From Paracoccaceae bacterium (GTDB lineage: Bacteria; Pseudomonadota; Alphaproteobacteria; Rhodobacterales; Rhodobacteraceae), in the NCBI GenBank assembly GCA_002709405.1, contig PAQV01000027.1, positions 36,231 to 83,337 on the forward strand: a stretch of 47,107 nt of DNA. The letters run 5' to 3'. Both the position numbers and the translations under genes were made by a program. The stretch's first letter is position 1, and every line of letters begins with the position of its first letter. Of the stretch, positions 7,802 through 17,708 are shown in pieces. The notes under the pieces were generated by a model. The model did not search any database. It was not told the DNA's origin and worked only from the letters and a program-made list of their open reading frames with translations.

Positions 7802-9445
7802 TCACTCCCCCTCGCGCTTGGCGATCACGTAGCCCCAGCCGGGCAGATCCATCGCCCCGGCCTCCAGGTCCGAATGCACCCCGGCGATGGCCGTCCACTG
7901 GCCCTCGGGGATCGTCAGATGCGCCGCGATGTCGCTGAGGTTGAAGGCGCAGAAGATCTCTTCGTCCCCGTCGGTGCGGGTGAAGGTCAGCAGGTCGCCC
8001 TCGGCGCTCATGCCCGTCTGGCTGCCATGGGCCAGCGCCGGGTAATCGTGGCGCAGGGCCACCGCGCGGCGGTAATGATGCAAAAGCGAACCGGGGTCGT
8101 CCTCCAGCCGGTCGACCGAGAACTCGGACTGCGCCGGGCTGACCGGCAGCCAGGGGTCCGAGCTGGTCGTGAACCCGGCCATCTCGTCCTGGATTTCCCA
8201 GACCATCGGCGTCCGGCAGCCGTCGCGGCCCTTGAATTCGGGCCAGAATTCCTTGCCGTAGGGATCCTGAAGCGCCTCGAAGGGCACGTCGGCCTCGTGC
8301 AGGCCCAGCTCTTCGCCCTGATAGAGGCACGCCGACCCGCGCAGGCACATCATCAGCATGACATAGGCCCGGTTGGCCCCGTCGCTCAGATCCCAGCGGG
8401 TGGCATGGCGGCGCACATCGTGGTTGGAAAACGCCCAGCAGGCCCAGCCGTCGGGCGCATGGGTGTCGAACCGGCGGAAGGTTTCCACCACCCAGTCGGC
8501 CGTCGCCTTCCGGTTTTCCAGGAATTCGAAGGCATAGCACATGTGCACGCGCTTTTCGCCCTTGGTGTATTCGCCCAGGATCTGCATGCCCCGCTGGGCA
8601 TCGCCCACCTCGCCCAGGCAGGCGCGGGCATCGTATTGATCGGTCAGGGCGCGCAGCCGTTCCAGGAAGGCCAGGTTTTCGGGCTGGTTCTTGGAATAGA
8701 GGTGCTCCTGGTGGTTGTAGGGGTTCACCTGCGGCGCGATGGAATCGTTGCGCAGCTCGTAGGGCAGCGCCGGGTTCGACCGCAATTCCCTGTCGTGGAT
8801 GTAGAAGTTGATCGTGTCCAGGCGGAAGCCGTCGACACCCCGGTCCAGCCAGAACTTGGCCACGTCCAGAAGCGCCAGCTGGACCTCTTCGCAATGGAAG
8901 TTCAGGTCGGGCTGGGCCACCAGGAAATTGTGCAGGTAATATTGCTGGCGCCGCGAATCCCATTGCCAGGCCGGGCCGCCGAAGATCGACAGCCAGTTGT
9001 TGGGCGGCGTGCCGTCCTCTTGCGGATCGGACCAGACGTACCATTCCGATTTCGGGTTATCGCGCGAGGCCCGGCTTTCCTGGAACCACGGGTGTTCGTC
9101 CGAGGTATGCGACAGCACCAGGTCGATCATCACCTTCAGGCCCAGCTTGTGGGCCTTGGCCAGCATCCCGTCGAAATCGCCCAGTGATCCGAACATCGGG
9201 TCGATGTCGCAGTAATCGCTGACATCATAGCCGAAATCCTTCATCGGCGAGGTGAAGAACGGCGAAATCCAGATTGCGTCCACGCCGAGCGAGGCGATGT
9301 ATTCCAGCCGGCGGGTGATGCCGTTGAGGTCTCCGATCCCGTCGCCGTCGCTGTCCTGGAACGAGCGCGGGTAGATCTGGTAGATCACCCCGCCCTTCCA
9401 CCAGTCGGTCTGCGTTTCGGGTTGGGCAAGTGTCTGATCGTTCAT
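7802..9445 (-). CDS. aglA: Alpha-glucosidase (glycoside hydrolase family 13)
   Basis: This 547-aa GH13 enzyme hydrolyses imported alpha-glucosides in the cytoplasm; there is no signal peptide. Catalytic residues can be placed: nucleophile Asp210 in DGFRLDTINF, acid/base Glu279 in ACLGEVGD, and the third acidic residue Asp343 in FSNHDVRRHA. The N-terminal barrel start WWKGGVIYQIYPRSFQDSDG is typical of the oligo-1,6-glucosidase/sucrose-trehalose hydrolase subgroup. It lies between aglG (10 bp upstream) and aglK (4 bp downstream). The products are glucose plus the aglycone sugar, feeding the glucokinase encoded on the other arm of the locus. Confidence 0.93.
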   Translation of the reverse strand: MNDQTLAQPETQTDWWKGGVIYQIYPRSFQDSDGDGIGDLNGITRRLEYIASLGVDAIWISPFFTSPMKDFGYDVSDYCDIDPMFGSLGDFDGMLAKAHKLGLKVMIDLVLSHTSDEHPWFQESRASRDNPKSEWYVWSDPQEDGTPPNNWLSIFGGPAWQWDSRRQQYYLHNFLVAQPDLNFHCEEVQLALLDVAKFWLDRGVDGFRLDTINFYIHDRELRSNPALPYELRNDSIAPQVNPYNHQEHLYSKNQPENLAFLERLRALTDQYDARACLGEVGDAQRGMQILGEYTKGEKRVHMCYAFEFLENRKATADWVVETFRRFDTHAPDGWACWAFSNHDVRRHATRWDLSDGANRAYVMLMMCLRGSACLYQGEELGLHEADVPFEALQDPYGKEFWPEFKGRDGCRTPMVWEIQDEMAGFTTSSDPWLPVSPAQSEFSVDRLEDDPGSLLHHYRRAVALRHDYPALAHGSQTGMSAEGDLLTFTRTDGDEEIFCAFNLSDIAAHLTIPEGQWTAIAGVHSDLEAGAMDLPGWGYVIAKREGE

Positions 9446-9455
9446 TGGTAAAGCC

Positions 9456-10625
9456 TTATTTCACCGATCCGGCCAACAGGCCCCGGACCAGGTATTTCTG
9501 CATGAAGAAGAAGACGAGCAGCGGCACCACGATGGATACGAAGGCCGCCGTGGCCAGGATCTCCCAGTTGCCGCCCCGGGTGCCCATCAGCTCGACGATC
9601 TGCGCGGTCATCACGGTCGTCCGCCCGGTGGCGTCGATCAGGAAAACCTTGGCCACCAGCAGATCGTTCCATGTCCACAGGAACTGGAAGATCGCAAACG
9701 AGGCCAGGGCCGGGAAGCTGAGCGGCAGGATGATCTTGACGAAGATCTGGTATTCGGTCGCCCCGTCGACCCGGGCGTTTTCGATGATGTCGCGGGGCAG
9801 GCCCGCCATGTAGTTGCGCAAGAGGTAAATCGCCAGCGGCAGGCCGAACCCGGTATGGGCCAGCCAGACGCCCAGGTAGCCCTTGCCGATGCCGATGCCC
9901 AAATGCAATTTCAGCAGCGGGATCAGGGCCAGTTGCAGGGGCACCACCAGCAGACCGACGATGACGGCCACCAGCAGGGCCCGGCCGGGGAATTCCATCC
10001 AGGCCAGCGCATAGGCCGCGAAGGCCGCCACCAGGATCGGGATCACGGTGGCCGGGATCGACACCGTCAGCGTGTTGAAGAAGGCCCGGCTCATGCCGTT
10101 CACGTTGCTTTCGTCGAACAGCATGAAACGGTAGTTTTCCAGCGTCAGCTCGGGCGGGACCATGGCCGTCAGGAACACCCGCTGCCCGCGCCGGCCCTCG
10201 AAGGGCGCGTCGCTTTCCATCCGGTAGGACCCGTCGCCCATCAGGGTCAGCGTGCCCCCGTCGCGCAATTCGGCCGCGTCGCCGGGCTGGAAGGCACTGA
10301 CATCGCGCGAGGAAATCCCCCAGGACGCGATCTCGCCGGCCTGGCCGTCTTCCATCACGTTGCCCTCGATGACGTACAGATCACCCTCCTGCACCTGGGT
10401 ATCGGGCGCGGCGGTGCGCATCTGCAGCACCTGTTCGGCCGCAAACGGCGCCCGCCACCAGCCCGAGGTCGAAATCTGGTCCGCCGTCCGGAAGGATGAA
10501 ATGAACAGGCCCAGCGTGGGCAGCACCCACAGGATCACCAGCAGGGCCACCGAGATATGGACCGCCCAGGTCAGGATGGCCTTCTGGCCGGCAACGCCGC
10601 TGGGGCCGTAATGCACGTCCGACAT
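9456..10625 (-). CDS. aglG: Alpha-glucoside ABC transporter permease AglG
   Basis: This 389-aa inner-membrane permease has a first membrane segment at about residues 18-42, a large periplasmic region at about 50-165, then five more segments. The conserved EAA loop is near DIIENARVDGATEYQIFVKIILPLS. The protein is about 100 aa longer than a typical MalG because of the periplasmic insert, which is also a feature of AglG proteins. It starts at the ATG at 10625 (MSDVHYGPSGVAGQ), 6 bp after aglF ends. It pairs with AglF and AglK to import alpha-glucosides delivered by AglE. Confidence 0.9.
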   Translation of the reverse strand: MSDVHYGPSGVAGQKAILTWAVHISVALLVILWVLPTLGLFISSFRTADQISTSGWWRAPFAAEQVLQMRTAAPDTQVQEGDLYVIEGNVMEDGQAGEIASWGISSRDVSAFQPGDAAELRDGGTLTLMGDGSYRMESDAPFEGRRGQRVFLTAMVPPELTLENYRFMLFDESNVNGMSRAFFNTLTVSIPATVIPILVAAFAAYALAWMEFPGRALLVAVIVGLLVVPLQLALIPLLKLHLGIGIGKGYLGVWLAHTGFGLPLAIYLLRNYMAGLPRDIIENARVDGATEYQIFVKIILPLSFPALASFAIFQFLWTWNDLLVAKVFLIDATGRTTVMTAQIVELMGTRGGNWEILATAAFVSIVVPLLVFFFMQKYLVRGLLAGSVK

Positions 10626-10631
10626 GCGCCC

Positions 10632-11633
10632 TTACTCCATTTCCTTGCGCGCATTGCGCACGTTCCAGACCAGGATCGGCAGCACCAGCACCATGATCAC
10701 GATGGCCGAGGCCGACCCCACCCCCCAGTCATTGGCCACGAAGAGCTTGTCGAACATGTAATTGGCCAGCACCTGCGTCTGCCATTGCCCGTTGGTCATC
10801 GCGTAGACGATGTCGAAGATCTTCAGCACCACGATGGTGATCGTCGTCCAGACCACCAGGATGGTCGTCGAAATCTGCGGCACCTTGATCTTGAAGAAGA
10901 TCTGGAACGGGTTCGCCCCGTCGACGATCGCCGCCTCGACGGTTTCTTCCGGGATGCCCCGCAGGGCGGCCGACAGGATCACCGTGGCAAAGCCCGTCTG
11001 GATCCACACCAGCACCAGCATCAGGAAGAAGTTGTTCCAGAAGGGCACGGTCAGCCAGGTCTGGGGCTCTCCGCCCAGGCCCACGACCACCGCGTTCAGG
11101 ATGCCGATCTGGTCCTGGTCGATGGGCCGCGCGTCGTAGACCAGCTTCCAGATCACCGCCGCGCCCACGAAGGAAATCGCCATCGGCATGAAGATCAGCA
11201 TCTGCGCGATCCGCCCCCAGCGGATCGAATCCGTCAGCTGGGCCGTCAGCAGCCCGAAGGCCGTCGACGCCGCCGGCACCACCAGCAGCCACAGCATGTT
11301 GTTGCGCATGGCCTCCCAGAACTTGGGTTCCCCCGCCATGCGGATGTAGTTCTCCAGCCCGACCCATTCATAGCCCCCGCCCGGCACCCGTTCCAGCAGC
11401 GACAGCCGCAGCGTTTCGAACACCGGGTAGCCCAGGTACAGCCCCAGCGCGAACAGCGCGGGAAACAGGAACAGCCAAGGCCGGATCATGTTCGCCCGGT
11501 TGATGTTGCGCCCCGCGTTCGGCCCCCGCGGAGGCCAGATCACGTCGACCAGCCGGTTCGACAGGAAGAAATAGCCGACACAGGCGCCGAGCCCGATCAG
11601 GATCGTCGTCAGGGCTTGCAGGGCTTGGGTCAT
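10632..11633 (-). CDS. aglF: Alpha-glucoside ABC transporter permease AglF
   Basis: This 333-aa MalF-type permease has membrane segments at about residues 9-27, 50-70 and five further on. Its EAA loop is around EETVEAAIVDGANPFQIFFKIKVPQI. The N-terminal extra membrane segment before the NMIRPWLFLFPALFALG core is usual for AglF. The start is the ATG at 11633. It is separated from aglE by 78 bp that contain a hairpin, and followed by aglG after 6 bp. It forms the transmembrane channel together with AglG. Confidence 0.9.
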   Translation of the reverse strand: MTQALQALTTILIGLGACVGYFFLSNRLVDVIWPPRGPNAGRNINRANMIRPWLFLFPALFALGLYLGYPVFETLRLSLLERVPGGGYEWVGLENYIRMAGEPKFWEAMRNNMLWLLVVPAASTAFGLLTAQLTDSIRWGRIAQMLIFMPMAISFVGAAVIWKLVYDARPIDQDQIGILNAVVVGLGGEPQTWLTVPFWNNFFLMLVLVWIQTGFATVILSAALRGIPEETVEAAIVDGANPFQIFFKIKVPQISTTILVVWTTITIVVLKIFDIVYAMTNGQWQTQVLANYMFDKLFVANDWGVGSASAIVIMVLVLPILVWNVRNARKEME

Positions 11634-11661
11634 TGCGCGCTCCGCTGGGCAGGAGGAAAAG

Positions 11662-11691
11662 AGGGCACCCCGATCCGCGCCGGAATGCCCT
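11662..11691 (-). terminator. Intercistronic hairpin between aglE and aglF
   Basis: AGGGCA and TGCCCT, with a short inner CCG/CGG pairing, form a modest hairpin in the 78-bp gap after the aglE stop codon. By analogy with other binding-protein genes it may reduce read-through or stabilise the aglE mRNA. The stem is weak, so confidence is limited. Confidence 0.4.
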
Positions 11692-11711
11692 GTATCAGAT
11701 CCGTCGGACGG

Positions 11712-12983
11712 TTACTTCAGGCCGTCCCACGAGCTTTGGATCTGGTCGGCGACCTCCTGGGCGTCCTTGCCGCCCGCGTAGTCGACCATGCCCGTCCAGA
11801 ACGAGCCGGCGCCCACGCCGCCCGGCATCAGGTCGGAGGCGTCAAAGCGGAAGGTCGTAGCGCCCAGCAGGATCTCGTTCATCTGGCGCAGCGACGGATC
11901 GGCAAAGACCTCGGGATCGACGCCCATGTGCGGGGTCAGGAAGCCCTGGCGCGCCATCCAGATTTCATGCGCTTCCGGCGTCTTGAGGTACTCGATCAGC
12001 GCCTGCGCGCCCTCGCTGTCGGCCGTGATCGCCCACAGGGTGCCCGCGCCCAGGACCGGCGTGCCCAGGTCCTTTTCGGCATAGGCCGGGAAGTAGAAGA
12101 AATCGGCATCCTCGCCCATCATCGTGCCTTCGGGGAAGAAGGACGGGATGAACGACGCCTGGCGGTGCATGTAGCAGGCCGGCGGCGCATCGAACAGGCC
12201 CTTGGGGCTGTCGCGGAAATCGGTGGTGGCCACCGCGCCGGTGCCGCCCGACACGAAATCGTCGTTGCGCGCGAACCAGCCGAATTCCTCGATCGCGGCC
12301 ACCACGGCCGGGTCGTTGAACGGCATATCGTTGGACACCCACTGGTCATAGACCTCGGGCGGCTGGGTGCGCAGCATCAGGTCCTCGACCCAGTCGGTCG
12401 CCGGCCAGCCGGTCGCGCCCCCGGATCCCAGCCCGATGCACCAGGGCGTTTCGCCGTCGGCCACGATCTGTTCGGTCAGGGCCTTCAGCTCTTCCATGGT
12501 CTCAGGCACTTCGTAGCCCGCGTCCTCGAAGTTTTCCGGCACGTACCAGACCAGCGACTTCACATCGACCTTGTAGAAAAAACCGTACAGATCCTCGGAC
12601 CCGTCCGGCCCGGGATAGGTGCCCAGGTCGACCCAGGACTGGCCGGCCGCGTAATTCTCCTTGACCCAGTCGGCCGTGCCCGCGGGCAGCGGCGTCAGGA
12701 ACCCGGCCTCGGCCATGTTGGCCGCCAGGCCCGGCTGCGGGAAGATCGCGATGTTGGGGGCGGATCCGGCCTCGGCGTCGATGCGGATCTGCTGTTCGAA
12801 GCTGTCGGACCCCACGTAGGAATAGCTGTGGCCGGTGGCCTCGGTGAACCCGTCCAGCACCGCCTCGACATCTTCCTGGTCATTGCTCAGCCAGGGGCCG
12901 AAGACGGTCACGTTGTCGGCATAAGCCACACCGGCCGTCAGTGCCAGCGCCGCCGCCCCGGCAAAAAGTCTGGTCTTTGTCAT
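11712..12983 (-). CDS. aglE: Alpha-glucoside ABC transporter substrate-binding protein
   Basis: This 423-aa periplasmic binding protein belongs to the family 1 (maltose-type) solute binders. The signal peptide MTKTRLFAGAAALALTAGVAYA is followed by DNVTVFGPWLSNDQEDVEAVL. I chose the ATG at 12983 because it places the signal peptide at the N-terminus and GGAGG lies 11 nt upstream; the frame extends to 13205 only through the promoter region. It is the first gene of aglEFGAK, read from a promoter that carries LacI-type operators. It captures alpha-glucosides such as sucrose, maltose or trehalose by family precedent. Confidence 0.9.
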   Translation of the reverse strand: MTKTRLFAGAAALALTAGVAYADNVTVFGPWLSNDQEDVEAVLDGFTEATGHSYSYVGSDSFEQQIRIDAEAGSAPNIAIFPQPGLAANMAEAGFLTPLPAGTADWVKENYAAGQSWVDLGTYPGPDGSEDLYGFFYKVDVKSLVWYVPENFEDAGYEVPETMEELKALTEQIVADGETPWCIGLGSGGATGWPATDWVEDLMLRTQPPEVYDQWVSNDMPFNDPAVVAAIEEFGWFARNDDFVSGGTGAVATTDFRDSPKGLFDAPPACYMHRQASFIPSFFPEGTMMGEDADFFYFPAYAEKDLGTPVLGAGTLWAITADSEGAQALIEYLKTPEAHEIWMARQGFLTPHMGVDPEVFADPSLRQMNEILLGATTFRFDASDLMPGGVGAGSFWTGMVDYAGGKDAQEVADQIQSSWDGLK

Positions 12984-13049
12984 GTCGTCAATTCCCTCCC
13001 GATCGCGCTTGAGCGCCTGTTGTCTTTCAGCGTCCAAGCGAATCAATTT

Positions 13050-13061
13050 CAAAGCGCTTTG
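13050..13061. promoter_or_regulatory. Operator O1, perfect CAAAGCGCTTTG palindrome in front of aglE
   Basis: The 12-bp perfect palindrome with central GC matches the architecture of LacI/MalR-family sites. It lies directly downstream of the candidate aglE -10 box, where a bound repressor would block initiation. An identical copy precedes the regulator gene. Confidence 0.75.
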
Positions 13062-13071
13062 GATGACCGGG

Positions 13072-13100
13072 ATAAATGCGCTTTGGATGCAATCTGTCAA
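13072..13100 (-). promoter_or_regulatory. Candidate aglE promoter with a second operator in its spacer
   Basis: On the minus strand a perfect -35 TTGACA (13100-13095) is followed after 17 bp by ATTTAT (13077-13072), a weak -10. The spacer and -10 overlap 13074-13085, AAATGCGCTTTG, which matches the CAAAGCGCTTTG operator at 10 of 12 positions. GCGCTTTGGATG occurs twice, 24 bp apart. Promoter and operator positions support repression by the adjacent LacI-type protein. Confidence 0.6.
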
Positions 13101-13222
13101 CATGGCGCTTCCATTCGTCAGGAAGTTTCGTGTTTTCGGTAATTTCCAAGAAGGTTGGAACCATCTCCGAACAAATGCGTTGACGTTTCGAGGCTTTGCA
13201 CCCACACAAGGGGCCGAGAATC

Positions 13223-13234
13223 CAAAGCGCTTTG
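13223..13234. promoter_or_regulatory. Operator O2, CAAAGCGCTTTG overlapping the aglR leader
   Basis: A second perfect copy of the 12-bp palindrome ends 7 bp before the aglR start codon and touches the likely Shine-Dalgarno (GAGAG). This suggests autoregulation. A TTGACG -35-like box lies at 13180-13185, but no good -10 follows it. Confidence 0.7.
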
Positions 13235-13241
13235 AGAGCCG

Positions 13242-14273
13242 ATGAACCTCAAGACCCTCGCCGAAGAACTGGGCCTGTCACAGACCACGGTCAGCCGTGC
13301 CCTGAACGGCTATCCCGAGGTGTCCGAGGCCACCCGCCGCCGCGTCGAAGAGGCCGCGCGCCGGCACAACTACCGGCCGAACAGCCGGGCCAAGGGGCTG
13401 GCCACCGGTCGCGCCATGGTTATCGGCCAGGTCATTCCGACCTCGGTGCAGCATGAAATGGTCAACCCGATCTTCGGGGATTTCGTGGCCGGGGCCTCGC
13501 TGACGTTTTCGCGTTTCGGCTACGACATGATGTTCACCCGTGTTCCGGATGCCGACGAAAGTGCGGTCTACCGGGAATACCGCGCCCGGGGGGCCGTCGA
13601 TGCGGTCATCCTGCAGGGCCCCCTGGTCGAGGACCAGCGCATCCCCCTGCTCAACCAGATCGGCCTGCCCTTCATCGTGCACGGCCGGTCCACCGGCATC
13701 ACCGAGCCCTACGCCTGGGTCGACGTGAACAACAAGCGGTCGTTCCAGCACGCGACCGAATTCCTCATTCACCTGGGTCACCGCCGCATCGCCCTGATCA
13801 ACGGGCTGGAAACGATGGATTTCGCCCAGCGCCGGCGGGCGGGCTACCTTGCCGCCCTGGCCGAGGCCGCCATCGCCCCGGACCCCGCCCTGATGCGCTC
13901 GGACGAGATGACCGAACATTTCGGCTATTCCCAGACCCGCCAGATGCTGGCCATGGACCAGCCGCCCACGGCCATCATGGCCTCGTCGATGATCGCCGCG
14001 CTGGGCATCCGCCGGGCCATCGAGGAATCCGGCCTGACCATGGGCCGCGACGTGTCGGTGATCACCCATGACGACGACCTGAGTTACCTCAAGAACGGCC
14101 AGGACGTGCCGATCTTCACGGCCACCCGGTCCTCTGTCCGCAAGGCCGGAGAGGTGCTGGCCCAGTGCCTCGTCGACCGCATCAACACCCCCGACGCACC
14201 GCCGCAAAGCCGGATGCTCGAAGCCGAACTTCTCGTGGGCCGGTCCACCGGCCCCGCGCCCCAAAGGACCTGA
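13242..14273 (+). CDS. aglR: LacI-family transcriptional regulator of the agl locus
   Basis: This 343-aa regulator has an N-terminal LacI helix-turn-helix (NLKTLAEELGLSQTTVSRALNGYPEV, residues 2-27), a hinge to about residue 60, then a periplasmic-binding-protein-like sensor domain. It is divergent to aglE, and copies of one palindrome lie both before aglE and just before its own start, so it probably represses both arms and is released by a sugar. It begins the plus-strand operon with the GH1 and glucokinase genes (4-bp and 14-bp gaps). The symbol is given by position relative to rhizobial aglR; the inducer is unknown. Confidence 0.88.
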   Translation: MNLKTLAEELGLSQTTVSRALNGYPEVSEATRRRVEEAARRHNYRPNSRAKGLATGRAMVIGQVIPTSVQHEMVNPIFGDFVAGASLTFSRFGYDMMFTRVPDADESAVYREYRARGAVDAVILQGPLVEDQRIPLLNQIGLPFIVHGRSTGITEPYAWVDVNNKRSFQHATEFLIHLGHRRIALINGLETMDFAQRRRAGYLAALAEAAIAPDPALMRSDEMTEHFGYSQTRQMLAMDQPPTAIMASSMIAALGIRRAIEESGLTMGRDVSVITHDDDLSYLKNGQDVPIFTATRSSVRKAGEVLAQCLVDRINTPDAPPQSRMLEAELLVGRSTGPAPQRT

Positions 14274-14277
14274 CCCC

Positions 14278-15597
14278 ATGCAATTTTCCCGCAAGGACTT
14301 CCCCGAAGACTTCCTCTTCGGCACCGCCACCTCGGCCTACCAGATCGAAGGCCATTCCTTCGGCGGCGCCGGCCAGACCCATTGGGACACCTTCGCCGCC
14401 ACCCCCGGCAACGTCGTGCGCGCCGAAAACGGCGCCGTGGCCTGCGACCATTACCACCGCTACGAGGAAGACCTGGACCTGATCGCCGCCGCGGGCCTGG
14501 ATTGCTACCGGTTTTCCACCTCCTGGGCCCGCGTCCTGCCCGAAGGCCGGGGCACGCCCAACGCCCAGGGGCTGGATTATTACGACCGCCTGACCGACGC
14601 CCTGCTCGAACGCGGCCTCAAGCCCTGCGCCACGCTCTATCACTGGGAACTGCCTTCGCCCCTGGCCGACCTGGGCGGCTGGACCAACCCCGACATCGCC
14701 AACTGGTTCGCCGATTTCACCGAAACCATCATGTCGCGCATCGGCGACCGCATGTATTCCGTGGCGCCCATCAACGAACCCTGGTGCGTCGGCTGGCTTA
14801 GCCATTTCCTGGGCCACCACGCCCCGGGCCTGCGCAACATCCGCGCCACCGCCCGGGCCATGCACCACGTCCTGCTGGCCCATGGCCGCGCCATCGAAAC
14901 CATGCGGGGCCTCGGCATGACCAACCTCGGCGGCGTCTTCAACATGGAATGGGCCAACCCGGCCGACGACAGCCCCGAGGCCGCCCGGGCCGCCGCCCTC
15001 TACGACGGCTATTACAACCGCTTCTTCCTGTCCGGCGTCTTCCACAAAACGTACCCCGACAACGTCATGGAAGGCTTCGCCCCCCACATGCCGAAAGGCT
15101 GGGACAACGATTTCGACACCATCGCCGCGCCGCTCGACTGGTGCGGTGTCAACTACTACACCCGCAAGAACATCGCCCCCAACGACGGCCCCTGGCCCTC
15201 GCTCGACGAGGTCGACGGCCCCCTGCCCAAGACCCAGGTCGGCTGGGAGATCTTCCCCGAGGGCCTTTACAACTTCCTCACCCGCACCGCCCGCGAATAC
15301 ACCGGCGACCTGCCCCTTCATGTCACCGAAAACGGCATGGCCAATGCCGACCGCATCGTTGGCGGCACGGTCGACGACCCCGAACGCATCGCCTATCTCA
15401 ATGCCCATGTCGCCCAGGTCCAACGGGCCATCGCCGACGGCGCGCCCGTGAAAAGCTATTTCATCTGGTCGCTGATGGACAATTACGAATGGTCGCTCGG
15501 CTACGACAAGCGCTTCGGCCTTGTGCACATGGATTTCGACACGCTGGCGCGCACGCCCAAGGCGTCCTATTACGCGCTTCAGAAAGCCCTGACCTGA
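14278..15597 (+). CDS. bglA: Beta-glucosidase, glycoside hydrolase family 1
   Basis: This 439-aa GH1 enzyme is of typical length for bacterial beta-glucosidases. It has the N-terminal motif FLFGTATSAYQIEG (about residues 12-25), acid/base Glu167 in the NEP motif (APINEPWC) and nucleophile Glu351 in VTENGMA. There is no signal peptide, so it acts on imported or phosphate-free beta-glucosides in the cytoplasm. It starts 4 bp after the regulator stop. Its presence beside an alpha-glucoside transporter suggests the locus handles both alpha- and beta-glucosides. Cellobiose or glucosylated small molecules are possible; the substrate is not determined. Confidence 0.92.
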   Translation: MQFSRKDFPEDFLFGTATSAYQIEGHSFGGAGQTHWDTFAATPGNVVRAENGAVACDHYHRYEEDLDLIAAAGLDCYRFSTSWARVLPEGRGTPNAQGLDYYDRLTDALLERGLKPCATLYHWELPSPLADLGGWTNPDIANWFADFTETIMSRIGDRMYSVAPINEPWCVGWLSHFLGHHAPGLRNIRATARAMHHVLLAHGRAIETMRGLGMTNLGGVFNMEWANPADDSPEAARAAALYDGYYNRFFLSGVFHKTYPDNVMEGFAPHMPKGWDNDFDTIAAPLDWCGVNYYTRKNIAPNDGPWPSLDEVDGPLPKTQVGWEIFPEGLYNFLTRTAREYTGDLPLHVTENGMANADRIVGGTVDDPERIAYLNAHVAQVQRAIADGAPVKSYFIWSLMDNYEWSLGYDKRFGLVHMDFDTLARTPKASYYALQKALT

Positions 15598-15611
15598 CAG
15601 GACCCGCGACC

Positions 15612-16598
15612 ATGACCAGCCCCTGGCTTCTTTGCGCCGACATCGGCGGCACCAACCTGCGCCTGCGCGCCTTCGACGGTCACCGGGACCGCGCCTCGGA
15701 ACAGCATGAAACCGGGGGGCCGGGCGACCTGGCCGAGATCTTCGGCACCTTCGCCGCGGCACAGGGCACGCCCCCCGAACTGGTCGTCGCCGCCGTGGCC
15801 GGCCCGGTGTCGGACAACCGGGTGAACCTGACCAACGCGTCCAAATCGCTCTGCGGAGAGGACCTCAAGCGCACCACCGGCGCGGCCGAGGCCTGGCTGA
15901 TCAACGATTTCGCCGCCGCCGCCTGGGCCACCGCCCGCGTGGCCCCCGCCGACCTGCTGTGCCTGCAAGGCGCCCCCGCCCCCCATGACGAGGGCCTGCA
16001 CGTGGTCGTCGGGCCCGGCACCGGCCTGGGCGTCGGCACCCTGGTCCTGCGCGACGGCGTGGCCACCGCCCTGCCCGGCGAAGGCGGCCACGTGGCCCTG
16101 GCCCCCAATTCGCGCGAAGAGGTCGCCATCTTCGAGGCCTTCCGCACCCTCTGGCCCGAAACCTTCTTCGGAGACGGGCTGACCTGCGAAGCCGAGGCCA
16201 TGCTCAGCGGCACCGGTCTGCCCCTGCTGTACCGGGCCGTGCAGATGGTCACCGGCGACACCGGGCCCCACCTGGATGCCCGCGGCGTGCTGACCGCCGC
16301 GCAGGAAGACAGCTCTCCGACCGCCCACCGCGTGGCGCAGATCTTCAAGTCGCACCTCGCCCGCATGGCCGGAGACCTGGGCATCGCGCTGCGCGCCGAC
16401 AGCGTGTTCCTGGTCGGCGGCGTGGCCACCAAGAATCCCTGGCTTTTTGACGCCGATTTCGTCGAGGCCTTCCGCCAGGGCGGCCGCTTCACCGGCCTGC
16501 GCAGCCAGATGAACCTCTACCTGCTGCGCAATCCCGATTTCGGCCTGATGGGTGCCCACAATTACGCCACCCACCGGCAAAGCCAACGGCACGGCTGA
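15612..16598 (+). CDS. glk: Glucokinase
   Basis: This 328-aa ATP-dependent glucokinase of the proteobacterial Glk type phosphorylates glucose released by the two glucosidases to glucose-6-phosphate, for entry into the Entner-Doudoroff or pentose phosphate route. Phosphate-loop motif [15 protein letters not shown] is at residues 9-23, followed by [11 protein letters not shown] (sugar-binding Asp), [13 protein letters not shown] and PGEGGHVAL. The start at ATG 15612 gives the usual length; the Shine-Dalgarno is weak. It is third in the aglR-bglA-glk operon, 14 bp after the GH1 stop. Confidence 0.93.
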   Translation: MTSPWLLCADIGGTNLRLRAFDGHRDRASEQHETGGPGDLAEIFGTFAAAQGTPPELVVAAVAGPVSDNRVNLTNASKSLCGEDLKRTTGAAEAWLINDFAAAAWATARVAPADLLCLQGAPAPHDEGLHVVVGPGTGLGVGTLVLRDGVATALPGEGGHVALAPNSREEVAIFEAFRTLWPETFFGDGLTCEAEAMLSGTGLPLLYRAVQMVTGDTGPHLDARGVLTAAQEDSSPTAHRVAQIFKSHLARMAGDLGIALRADSVFLVGGVATKNPWLFDADFVEAFRQGGRFTGLRSQMNLYLLRNPDFGLMGAHNYATHRQSQRHG

Positions 16599-16608
16599 CG
16601 CGGCGGCC

Positions 16609-16628
16609 CCGCCCCTTGGCAGGGGCGG
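16609..16628 (+). terminator. Hairpin after glk
   Basis: CCGCCCCT-tggc-AGGGGCGG is a perfect 8-bp stem with a tetraloop, 10 bp after the glk stop codon. It probably ends the aglR-bglA-glk transcript; no T-run follows. Confidence 0.6.
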
Positions 16629-16666
16629 ACACCGCACATAGCTTCTGCCCTGAAAGGGGCTCATCC

Positions 16667-17674
<1,008 letters not shown>

Positions 17675-17708
17675 CCTTCGACCGTCACACCCCTGGATGC
17701 GTGGCATT

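Noticed and set aside
10557-13142. An 861-codon open frame on the plus strand opposite aglE, aglF and aglG
   Set aside because: It is antisense to three well-recognised genes and translates as His/Arg/Gln/Pro-rich sequence, the usual mirror of GC-rich codon bias.
14182-15762. A 526-codon minus-strand open frame across the beta-glucosidase gene
   Set aside because: Gly/Val-rich antisense product; the GH1 catalytic motifs are on the plus strand.
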